The notes under the pieces are model-generated. The model worked only from the letters and a program-made list of their open reading frames with translations, was not told the DNA's origin and searched no databases. 14,521 nt of DNA, from assembly GCA_001801825.1 (NCBI GenBank), contig MGYR01000197.1:1-14521 (forward strand), written 5' to 3'. The position numbers and the translations under genes were made by a program. Of this stretch, positions 6,713-13,203 are shown in pieces. Each line of letters starts with the position of its first letter. Within the stretch, counting starts at the first letter, position 1. Source of the stretch: Gammaproteobacteria bacterium RIFCSPLOWO2_02_FULL_56_15 (lineage in GTDB: Bacteria; Pseudomonadota; Gammaproteobacteria; Eutrophobiales; Eutrophobiaceae).

Positions 6713-7348
6713 GTGAACAAGCACCGCCTGCTCTGCGCCGCTAGCGCCTATATAATGCATGAATTCAACAACCAGACCATTGAAAGACTCAGAAACACCC
6801 GGTTCTTCAAACTGATATTGCCGCCCTTCAGCAACTTTCTTCGTAATAACGTACAGAAGGAAATCGAGAAGGATCACGCTGTTATTTTCGCGGCATACCA
6901 GGCCTATGACATGCGAATGCCGCCGGGTGAGGATGAACTCCGCGCGTTGTTGCAACAGGCACAGGAAATCGACCGGAAGTTCATCCGACAGGCGCATATG
7001 CTGCCTGTATCCATTCATATACCGTATGAAGATATCGAGGACATCCGTAGGGAAAGGATGAGACACCTGCTGGAGAACTGCTACCGTCTGTTCTTGCTCT
7101 GGGAACAAAAACCCCGCCTGCGCAAGGCGGTGCAGACACTATTTGATCGCAACCAGTTTAACAGTTTCATCCTTAGGGTCCTGATGTTGTACGTCAGCGA
7201 AACCAGGATCCTGAGCAACTCCATCAAACTACCCCACAGACTGGGTTTCGCGAGGGATTTGGTCCTGCATACCATAACCTCTGCCATGCAGACAGTTGCA
7301 GCAGAGGTCGCCGCCGAGTGTACCCGCATTATCTATGGCAGGACTTGA
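6713..7348 (+). CDS. Unrecognised helical protein beside the UbiE paralogue
   Basis: A 211-residue protein I cannot place in a family. It appears mainly alpha-helical and charged (EIEKDHAVIF, ELRALLQQAQEIDRKF, IEDIRRERMRHLLENCYRLF), with an amphipathic C-terminal helix (SAMQTVAAEVAAECTRIIYG). It shows no signal peptide, clear membrane span or metal motif. The start is GTG at 6713, preceded by a weak AGAG; an ATG at 6755 (MHEFNNQTIERL) would remove 14 residues and lacks a ribosome site. It follows the methyltransferase by 25 bp and is probably cotranscribed with it. In E. coli ubiE is followed by ubiJ, an accessory SCP2 protein of similar size, but no SCP2 signature is visible here. Confidence 0.75.
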   Translation: MNKHRLLCAASAYIMHEFNNQTIERLRNTRFFKLILPPFSNFLRNNVQKEIEKDHAVIFAAYQAYDMRMPPGEDELRALLQQAQEIDRKFIRQAHMLPVSIHIPYEDIEDIRRERMRHLLENCYRLFLLWEQKPRLRKAVQTLFDRNQFNSFILRVLMLYVSETRILSNSIKLPHRLGFARDLVLHTITSAMQTVAAEVAAECTRIIYGRT

Positions 7349-7537
7349 TGGTCTTGACCGGCGGGAACCACGCAGTTAGGAACACCGGACTAACCACATC
7401 ACGAACAGCGGCATGCATCCTGTGGGATTTCCGAATAACCACAAGGACTATGAATCAATTACCGCAGAGCAAACTTACGAGAAAAGCTTCGCGAACAGCA
7501 CATGTTTTTGGTACCATCCCGGCTGTAATCAATACTC

Positions 7538-8338
7538 ATGCAGTCACACCATAGCGAGGCATCAGTGACTTCAACACACCAGATATTTGACATCTCGAAG
7601 TTTAAAGTATCCTGCGGTAATTGTAGTCTTGCTGAATTATGTCTGCCTTGGGGTCTGAAACTCGAAGACATAAATGAGTTGGAAAAGATTATCAAAAGAG
7701 TGCGACCTCTGCAGCGCGGCGACTACCTCTTCCACTCTGGTGATAAATTTCAGCAGGTCTATGCCGTCCGCTCAGGCGCTATCAAGGCTTACCGAACTAC
7801 CGAGGAAGGTAATGAGCAAATCCTCGGCTTCTACCTACCGGGAGAATTACTCGGCCTGGATGCTATAGACACGGAACGTCATGTATGTACTACCGTGGCA
7901 CTCGAAACCAGCAGTTTCTGCGCTGTACCCTTTAATCGTCTGGAGGAATTATGCCAGCAGATACCAGGACTCCAGCACCAGATTTACCGGCTTATGAGCC
8001 GGGAACTCTCCAGTGAGAATCAGTCGCTCCTGTTGCTCGGCAAGAAAAGCGCCGAGGAAAAGATTGCCACCTTCCTGGTCAATCTTTCATCACGCCTTCA
8101 CGTGCTGGGTTATTCCGCTACGGAATTCAGACTGCCCATGTCCAGGCAAGAAATTGGTAACTACCTGGGCCTGACCGTGGAGACTGTCAGCCGCATCTTC
8201 AGCCGCCTGCAGAAAGACAAGCTCATAGTGATCGACCGAAAATTGATCAAGATCGTGAATGAGCCTTTGATAAGAAGCATGTGCACGGGTATCAAGGAAT
8301 CTTCAGCCAAAAGCCAAACCGCCGCTGGTAGCCAATAG
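7538..8338 (+). CDS. fnr: FNR, oxygen-sensing transcription regulator
   Basis: A 266-residue Crp/Fnr-family regulator; the oxygen-labile [4Fe-4S] form dimerises, binds TTGAT-N4-ATCAA and switches on anaerobic genes. Cysteines 26, 29, 35 (C-x2-C-x5-C) and 128 correspond to Cys20, 23, 29 and 122 of E. coli FNR. The cNMP-like beta-roll spans about 45-135, then the long dimer helix (QIYRLMSRELSSENQSLLLL) and a helix-turn-helix (SRQEIGNYLGLTVETVSRIF) that keeps the E--SR recognition residues in VETVSR. The C terminus is longer than in E. coli (250). The start is uncertain: ATG 7538 has no ribosome site, whereas GTG 7565 has GAGG five bases before it and would still leave all four cysteines. No FNR box was found in its upstream gap (7349-7537). 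Confidence 0.93.
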   Translation: MQSHHSEASVTSTHQIFDISKFKVSCGNCSLAELCLPWGLKLEDINELEKIIKRVRPLQRGDYLFHSGDKFQQVYAVRSGAIKAYRTTEEGNEQILGFYLPGELLGLDAIDTERHVCTTVALETSSFCAVPFNRLEELCQQIPGLQHQIYRLMSRELSSENQSLLLLGKKSAEEKIATFLVNLSSRLHVLGYSATEFRLPMSRQEIGNYLGLTVETVSRIFSRLQKDKLIVIDRKLIKIVNEPLIRSMCTGIKESSAKSQTAAGSQ

Positions 8339-8442
8339 CGAGAACAGCAGCCTTATCCCGCAGCAATCGGATTAGCTCCCGCACTAGGGGAAAGCGTGAA
8401 ACCAACCTGCTGTACGCCGGATCCAAGCCAATCAAGAAAAAC

Positions 8443-8491
8443 TTGATCTGGATCATCCAGTCAGCGCCTGATTAGAGGTTTAATTACCCAC
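8443..8491 (+). promoter_or_regulatory. FNR-dependent class II promoter of hemN
   Basis: TTGATctggATCAT (8443-8456) matches the FNR box at 9/10. A -10 element TTTAAT (8479-8484, 5/6) predicts a start at about 8491, exactly 41.5 bp from the box centre (8449.5), the same geometry as at frdA. The left half-site also belongs to a second inverted repeat, ATCAAG-N5-CTTGAT (8431-8447). The leader to hemN is about 36 nt. No convincing terminator was seen between fnr and this promoter. Confidence 0.75.
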
Positions 8492-8526
8492 GCATTCCTT
8501 CATTACCAATCGGTACCTGTCTAGCC

Positions 8527-9918
8527 ATGATTAACAGCCTGATTTTCAACAAGGACCTGATCACCCGCTATGACACGCTGGGACCAAGGTACACCTCGTA
8601 CCCAACTGCAGTGCAGTTCGACGAGAGTTTTGGCCATGACAATTTCGTCGAGATCGCCAGGGTTACCAACGAAGAACCGGTGCCCAGGCAATTATCGCTT
8701 TATTTCCATCTCCCCTTTTGCAGCACCGTTTGTTATTACTGTGCATGCAACAAGATAGTGACCAAAAACCGCGCCCATGCCGCCCCCTATCTGAAACTGC
8801 TGCACGAAGAAATCACGATGCAAAGCAACCTGTTCGACCATGACCGTGTCGTCGAGCAGTTACACTGGGGTGGCGGTACACCTACCTTCATCAGTCACGA
8901 TCAGATGCGTGACCTGATGGCTCATACCCGCAGTTGTTTTTCGCTGCGCGATGATGACAGCGGTGAATATTCCATAGAGCTCGATCCCAGGGAAGCAAAT
9001 GCGAAGACTATCGCACTGCTGCATTCGCTTGGCTTCAACCGGATCAGCCTTGGTGTGCAGGACTTTGATCCGGATGTACAGAAAGCGGTGAATCGCATCC
9101 AGACGATCGAAGAAACCCTTACCGTCATCAAAGCTGCACGGAAACACGCATTCAAGTCCGTGCATATCGACCTTATTTACGGCCTGCCCAAACAGACCGT
9201 GGAAAGTTTCGCCAGGACCCTGCAGAAGATAATCGATCTTGGACCGGATCGAATCTCGGTTTTCAACTATGCCCACCTTCCCCGGCGCTTCAAGGTACAG
9301 AAACAAATCAACAAGTCCGATCTTCCAGGGGCATCGGAGAAACTCAATATCCTGCAACATGTAATCAACTATCTTACCCAGGAAGGTTATACCTATATTG
9401 GCATGGATCATTTTGCCAGGCCCGATGATGAACTGGCTATCGCACAAAAGCAGGGAACCCTGACCCGTAATTTTCAAGGTTATTCAACGCATGCAAACTG
9501 CGACATCATCGGTATGGGGATTTCAGCCATCAGCAAGGTCGGCGACTGCTATTCACAGAATGTTTACGAGATCGACGATTATGAAAAGGCGCTTGCAGCC
9601 GGTCGTGTGCCCATCTTCAGGGGCCTGAAACTCGATGGTGATGACCTGTTACGCAGGGATGTCATCACCCAGCTCATCTGCCATTTCAGTCTCGATTTCG
9701 AGCAGATCGAGGCACGGCACAGGATTAACTTCAACGATTATTTCTACAACGAAATCAGCATTCTGAAAGGCATGGAACGGGACGGGCTGTTAAGCATCGA
9801 CACGGAAAAAATCAAGGTTTCACCGGCTGGTTGCCTGCTGGTTCGCAATATCTGCGCTGTGTTCGATAAATACCTTAGACAGGCACAGGCAGAGCAGACT
9901 TTTTCAAAAACGATCTGA
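8527..9918 (+). CDS. hemN: Oxygen-independent coproporphyrinogen III oxidase
   Basis: A 463-residue cytoplasmic radical-SAM enzyme (E. coli HemN 457) that converts coproporphyrinogen III to protoporphyrinogen IX without oxygen, needed for haem when HemF cannot work. The cluster motif C-x3-C-x2-C is at Cys65, 69 and 72, with the extra Cys74 typical of true HemN rather than HemW (FCSTVCYYCACNKIVT). GGGTPTF, ELDPRE, LGVQDFDPDVQKAVNRIQ and the early RYTSYPTA N-terminal motif are all present. The frame is intact. The ribosome site before ATG 8527 is weak. Its promoter carries an FNR box, consistent with anaerobic induction, and downstream genes up to ubiV may share the transcript. Confidence 0.96.
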   Translation: MINSLIFNKDLITRYDTLGPRYTSYPTAVQFDESFGHDNFVEIARVTNEEPVPRQLSLYFHLPFCSTVCYYCACNKIVTKNRAHAAPYLKLLHEEITMQSNLFDHDRVVEQLHWGGGTPTFISHDQMRDLMAHTRSCFSLRDDDSGEYSIELDPREANAKTIALLHSLGFNRISLGVQDFDPDVQKAVNRIQTIEETLTVIKAARKHAFKSVHIDLIYGLPKQTVESFARTLQKIIDLGPDRISVFNYAHLPRRFKVQKQINKSDLPGASEKLNILQHVINYLTQEGYTYIGMDHFARPDDELAIAQKQGTLTRNFQGYSTHANCDIIGMGISAISKVGDCYSQNVYEIDDYEKALAAGRVPIFRGLKLDGDDLLRRDVITQLICHFSLDFEQIEARHRINFNDYFYNEISILKGMERDGLLSIDTEKIKVSPAGCLLVRNICAVFDKYLRQAQAEQTFSKTI

Positions 9919-10044
9919 AACACCGTTTCCCTGCGTTGTATCGTTGCAGTGGATTCACCATTCTGACAGATTCATGCAGAAAAATTCCAAGTGAGATTCT
10001 GTGCAGGTCTCGCTTTCACCAGACATCTAACATTGGTTGACAGC

Positions 10045-10485
10045 ATGCGGATGGTCCAGCATTCAAGCAAACTCACAGACATTCTGTTTCCGGTGGTACC
10101 CCGCGATTTCCCCTTGCGGCGGGATGTAAAAACCTTGTTTCGATCGCTCCACATTCTGAGTGGAGGAACCCTGCTCGGCGGTCACATTTTCGCACTACCT
10201 GTGGCCGATCTCCTCCCCTGGCTGTATGCAACCATAGTCTCAGGCACCATGCTCCTGGCCATAGACGTACACGCATCGGCCTGTGTGCTGTTCGAAGTAC
10301 GGGGCATCGCGATAATAGTAAAACTATGTCTGATGCTGTGCATCGCCGTATGGTTTGAAGCAGCTGTCCCGTTGCTCTGCATTATCGTTCTGATTGGCGT
10401 CTATGCCAGCCATATGCCGAAATATATACGCCACAGGATGGTATTTTTCTCCGGCAGATTCCAGCCGGATCGGCGCGGTGGGTGA
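10045..10485 (+). CDS. Uncharacterised four-span membrane protein
   Basis: About 146 residues with four hydrophobic segments: FRSLHILSGGTLLGGHIFAL, LLPWLYATIVSGTMLLAI, IAIIVKLCLMLCIAVWF and AAVPLLCIIVLIGVYA, followed by a basic tail beginning SHMPKYIRHR. Histidines lie in and beside the first span (LHILSGGTLLGGH) and after the fourth (ASHMP), positions that could bind haem or a quinone, though this is only a guess. The start could be ATG 10045 or 10051, or GTG 9991, which adds 18 unremarkable residues; none has a good ribosome site. It lies between hemN and ubiU on the same strand, 37 bp before ubiU, so it is probably part of the anaerobic operon. I recall similar hypothetical proteins ending in an SHMP-type motif but no function. 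Confidence 0.72.
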   Translation: MRMVQHSSKLTDILFPVVPRDFPLRRDVKTLFRSLHILSGGTLLGGHIFALPVADLLPWLYATIVSGTMLLAIDVHASACVLFEVRGIAIIVKLCLMLCIAVWFEAAVPLLCIIVLIGVYASHMPKYIRHRMVFFSGRFQPDRRGG

Positions 10486-10522
10486 ATAATGAACAATGCC
10501 AGTGAGATAGAATAAGAGGACC

Positions 10523-11533
10523 ATGAACAGAAAACCAGTGGAACTGATCTGCCCCGCAGGCAACCTCCCGGCGCTCCGAACCGCCGTCGATAACGGCGCA
10601 GATGCGGTCTACATCGGCTTCCGCAACAATACCAACGCAAGGAACTTTCCCGGTCTGAATTTCAGCAGAGATGAGGCCGTTAAAGGGATTGAGTATGCCA
10701 GACAGGCCGGCAAAAAAGTTTTCCTGGCGCTGAACACCTATCCGGTACCGCAGCGTTGGAAGGAGGCCGCCGATTCCATCGATATCGCCGCTGCCATCGG
10801 CGCCGATGCACTGATCCTGGCTGATCTCAGCCTGCTGGAATACGCCAGCAGCACCTATCCCGGCCTCCGTCTGCACCTCTCAGTACAGGGGTCGGCCACC
10901 AACCGGAATGCCATCGCCTTCTATCGGGAAAAGTTCGGTATACAGCGAGTGGTATTACCCAGGGTCCTGTCCCTGGGCCAGGTCGCCAGACTGGTACAAA
11001 CCGCAGGAGTGGAGATCGAGGTATTCGGCTATGGTGGCCTTTGTGTCATGGCTGAAGGCCGCTGTTCCCTCTCCTCCTACGTGACGGCGGAATCGCCTAA
11101 CAGCGCCGGCGTCTGCTCCCCGGCACACGCAGTCCGTTGGCAGGAAACCGCTAGCGGCACGGATTCTTACCTCAATGGGGTGCTTATCAATACTTTCAGC
11201 ACGGACGAGGCGGCCAGCTATCCCACGATCTGCAAGGGTCGTTTCATGGTCAATGGCACCATCTACCATGCCATCGAGGAACCCACCTGCCTGAATCTGC
11301 TGGAAATCCTGCCCGAGATCGCCAGGGCCGGCATCACTGCCATCAAGGTGGAAGGACGGCAACGCAGCCGGGCTTATGTCGCCACGGTCACCCGAATTCT
11401 CCGCGCGGCATTGGATGCCTGTCACCAGGATCCTGACGTATTCAGCGCGAAGGCAGAATGGATCAATCAGTTAAACCAGCTCGCCGAGGGCAATTGTCAT
11501 ACCCTTGGCGCCTATCACCGACCGTGGCAATGA
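10523..11533 (+). CDS. ubiU: UbiU, oxygen-independent ubiquinone hydroxylase subunit
   Basis: A 336-residue U32-family protein, colinear with E. coli UbiU (YhbU, 331). With UbiV it forms a heterodimer that hydroxylates the ubiquinone ring without O2, using prephenate as oxygen donor in E. coli. Cys174, 181, 198 and 237 have exactly the spacing of the E. coli [4Fe-4S] ligands (7, 17 and 39 residues apart), in GGLCVMAEGRC, NSAGVCSPAH and YPTICKGR. The N-terminal ELICPAGNLPALRTAVDNG and GADAVYIG are family signatures. AAGAGGA just before the ATG is the ribosome site. Its TGA overlaps the ubiV start (ATGA), implying coupled translation and equal dosage. Confidence 0.96.
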   Translation: MNRKPVELICPAGNLPALRTAVDNGADAVYIGFRNNTNARNFPGLNFSRDEAVKGIEYARQAGKKVFLALNTYPVPQRWKEAADSIDIAAAIGADALILADLSLLEYASSTYPGLRLHLSVQGSATNRNAIAFYREKFGIQRVVLPRVLSLGQVARLVQTAGVEIEVFGYGGLCVMAEGRCSLSSYVTAESPNSAGVCSPAHAVRWQETASGTDSYLNGVLINTFSTDEAASYPTICKGRFMVNGTIYHAIEEPTCLNLLEILPEIARAGITAIKVEGRQRSRAYVATVTRILRAALDACHQDPDVFSAKAEWINQLNQLAEGNCHTLGAYHRPWQ

Positions 11534-12429
11534 AAATTAGCATCGGGCCCATCCAGTACTTCTGGAAACGAGACTGGGTATTCGCCTTCTATGAATCCCT
11601 GCAGGATTCTCCTGCCGACACCATCTATCTGGGAGAAACCGTCTGTTCCAAACGCCGTGAACTGGACCTGGGCGACTGGCTGGATATCGCCGGTAGCCTG
11701 CGAAAAGCGGGCAAGGAAGTCATCCTGTCCAGTCTCAGCCTGATCGAGTCGGAATCAGAGCTTTCCAGTCTGCAGCGGATCACGAGTAATGCTGACTATG
11801 CAGTTGAGGCCAATGACATGGCGGCGATCCAACTCTTATCCGGGAGAAAGAAGTTCGTAATTGGGCCGCATATCAATATCTATAATCAGCATTCGCTCAG
11901 ACTTCTCTCCCTTGTTGGGGCAAGCAGATGGGTCGTACCTATGGAGATCGGCCAGCATATCCTCGGAGATATCCTGCAACAGCGACCACAGGAGATGCAG
12001 GTGGAAGTATTCGCTTTTGGACGCCTGCCCCTGGCCTTTTCGGCACGTTGCTTCAGTGCGCGGGCACATAACCGCGGCAAGGATGAATGTGGCTTCATCT
12101 GCGGAGAACATACGGATGGTATACTGCTCAATACCCAGGATAACCAGCCGTTCCTGCAGATCAACGGGATCCAGATCCAGTCTGCGGCCACCTGCAATCT
12201 CATTGGCCACTACGAGGAGCTGGTGTCAAGGGGTATCGATATCCTGCGGCTCTCACCACAGTTCGAAGGCATGCCGGAGATCATCAGGATTCTGCGGCAG
12301 GTAGCGGATGGCTTACTCGATATTCCCACCGCCATGCAACAACTGCTGCCTTTTCAGACCCATGGCAGTTGTGACGGTTACTGGAACGGGGTCCCCGGGA
12401 TGCACCAATCCAGCGCGGCTACAGGTTGA
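11530..12429 (+). CDS. ubiV: UbiV, oxygen-independent ubiquinone hydroxylase subunit
   Basis: A 299-residue U32-family partner of UbiU (E. coli YhbV, 292). It keeps the four [4Fe-4S] cysteines at 39, 174, 187 and 191 (E. coli 39, 180, 193, 197) in GETVCSKRR and SARCFSARAHNRGKDECGFIC, as well as the N-terminal KISIGPIQYFW. The start is the ATG at 11530, four bases shared with the ubiU stop; an upstream frame extension lies within ubiU. The C terminus ends with SCDGYWNGVPGM like E. coli (NSDCNGYWRRLAG). Its last 11 bases overlap the 3' end of convergent ubiT. Expression is expected from the hemN-region FNR promoter or an unseen closer one. Confidence 0.96.
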   Translation: MKISIGPIQYFWKRDWVFAFYESLQDSPADTIYLGETVCSKRRELDLGDWLDIAGSLRKAGKEVILSSLSLIESESELSSLQRITSNADYAVEANDMAAIQLLSGRKKFVIGPHINIYNQHSLRLLSLVGASRWVVPMEIGQHILGDILQQRPQEMQVEVFAFGRLPLAFSARCFSARAHNRGKDECGFICGEHTDGILLNTQDNQPFLQINGIQIQSAATCNLIGHYEELVSRGIDILRLSPQFEGMPEIIRILRQVADGLLDIPTAMQQLLPFQTHGSCDGYWNGVPGMHQSSAATG

Positions 12430-12976
12430 GGATACCGAGTCCGTCCCGGATTCTCCCCGGAATATATGGGCGCGCCAGATGCATGAACCGTTTTGCGCCG
12501 TTTGCAGCCACCGGAATTGCGGCGAGGACAGCATCGAAATGGGCGTCCCAGTCATATTCGAGGGCATCCAAGATATTCTTGATATGAACGCCTGTTTCCG
12601 TTTCTCCGTCAATGCGCAGGACACGCTGAAAGAAGAGTGTGTCCGGGTCTTCCCGCAGGCTTACAAGCTGCAAAAATCCCCGGAGATCGCCGCTTATGGT
12701 AACATCACTCCAGTCCTGATCTACGGCCCGCAACCTGGCATTGAGGATACGGAATCGAAAGACACAGGGGATATCGGTAACCCGGAGAGCCAGGGTGCGG
12801 TTGTCCAGTTCCAGGAGTCTGTCCACCAGCGTCTGGCCTCTCACGAGGTGATTGAAGACACGAACAAAGAGTTTGGTCTTGACCTGATCAGGAACCCGCT
12901 GCAGGAACCAGGCGATGGCCTGATGGAGTGGATGGTCTGAAGATTCAGTATTATTGGTCACCATTGCATGGCACAC
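12419..12976 (-). CDS. ubiT: UbiT, SCP2-domain lipid carrier of the anaerobic ubiquinone pathway
   Basis: A 185-residue protein with an SCP2 lipid-binding domain (about 45-150). It matches E. coli UbiT (YhbT, 174) best in DPDTLFFQRVLRIDGETETG and HIKNILDALEYD (E. coli DPDTLFFQRRLVIEGDTELG, YVKNLMDAIE). UbiT is thought to hold the hydrophobic ubiquinone intermediates for UbiUV. Two starts are possible: GTG 12976, with AGAGG nine bases upstream, or ATG 12964 without a ribosome site. That AGAGG lies inside the terminal repeat of the adjoining MITE. The gene is convergent with ubiV with an 11-bp 3' overlap, unlike E. coli where ubiT is divergent from ubiUV. Confidence 0.93.
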   Translation of the reverse strand: MCHAMVTNNTESSDHPLHQAIAWFLQRVPDQVKTKLFVRVFNHLVRGQTLVDRLLELDNRTLALRVTDIPCVFRFRILNARLRAVDQDWSDVTISGDLRGFLQLVSLREDPDTLFFQRVLRIDGETETGVHIKNILDALEYDWDAHFDAVLAAIPVAANGAKRFMHLARPYIPGRIRDGLGILNL

Positions 12977-12977
12977 A

Positions 12978-13167
12978 CTAGAGAACCTCTAAATAAGCAT
13001 TTTCACCGTCATGCTGGTGAAAACCAGCATCCAGTAGACAATTGTTTTTACTGGATTCTGGTCGCTTCGGACTCCCTGTCCTCGCGCGACATTTCCCACT
13101 TCCTGTGGGTCGCCTTCGCCAGAATGACAACCCAACTATTTTTTAGACTTGTTCAGAGCTTCCCTAG
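12978..13167. mobile_element. IS5-type MITE with CTAG target duplication
   Basis: A non-coding element between ubiT and ubiD bounded by CTAG on both sides (12978-12981 and 13164-13167). The 16-bp terminal inverted repeats are AGAACCTCTAAATAAG (12982-12997) and, inverted, GGAAGCTCTGAACAAG (13163-13148), agreeing at 12/16. The right repeat is close to the IS5 end GGAAGGTGCGAACAAG (13/16, from memory), and IS5 duplicates YTAR targets such as CTAG. Inside are a perfect 8-bp hairpin with a GAAA loop (13011-13030), an outer inverted pair GTCATGCTGG/CCAGAATGAC and a CCAGTA/TACTGG pair (13031-13036, 13049-13054), like the palindromic intergenic repeats of many gammaproteobacteria. No transposase is encoded. 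Confidence 0.7.
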
Positions 13168-13170
13168 AAT
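13142..13170 (+). promoter_or_regulatory. Possible ubiD promoter formed at the MITE right junction
   Basis: TTTAGA (13142-13147, 4/6) and TAGAAT (13165-13170, 5/6) with 17-bp spacing resemble a sigma70 promoter pointing at ubiD, with a start near 13177 and a leader of about 27 nt. The -35 element lies just inside the element and the -10 spans the CTAG duplication. Suggestive only. Confidence 0.3.
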
Positions 13171-13203
13171 TATTTACTCGACAGCACTGAATAATACACC
13201 ATT

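Noticed and set aside
7345..7359. TTGATGGTCTTGACC as a possible FNR site before fnr
   Set aside because: The two half-sites are direct, not inverted, so it does not fit the FNR dyad.
7318..7554. A 78-codon open frame between the unknown gene and fnr
   Set aside because: It overlaps the ends of both neighbours, has no good ribosome site and its composition looks non-coding.
8339..8442. A terminator after fnr
   Set aside because: Only a weak CTCCC/GGGGA-type pairing near 8374-8393 is visible and no T-run follows.
12308..12940. A 210-codon plus-strand open frame over ubiT
   Set aside because: UbiT on the minus strand is clearly homologous to a known protein; this frame is its shadow.
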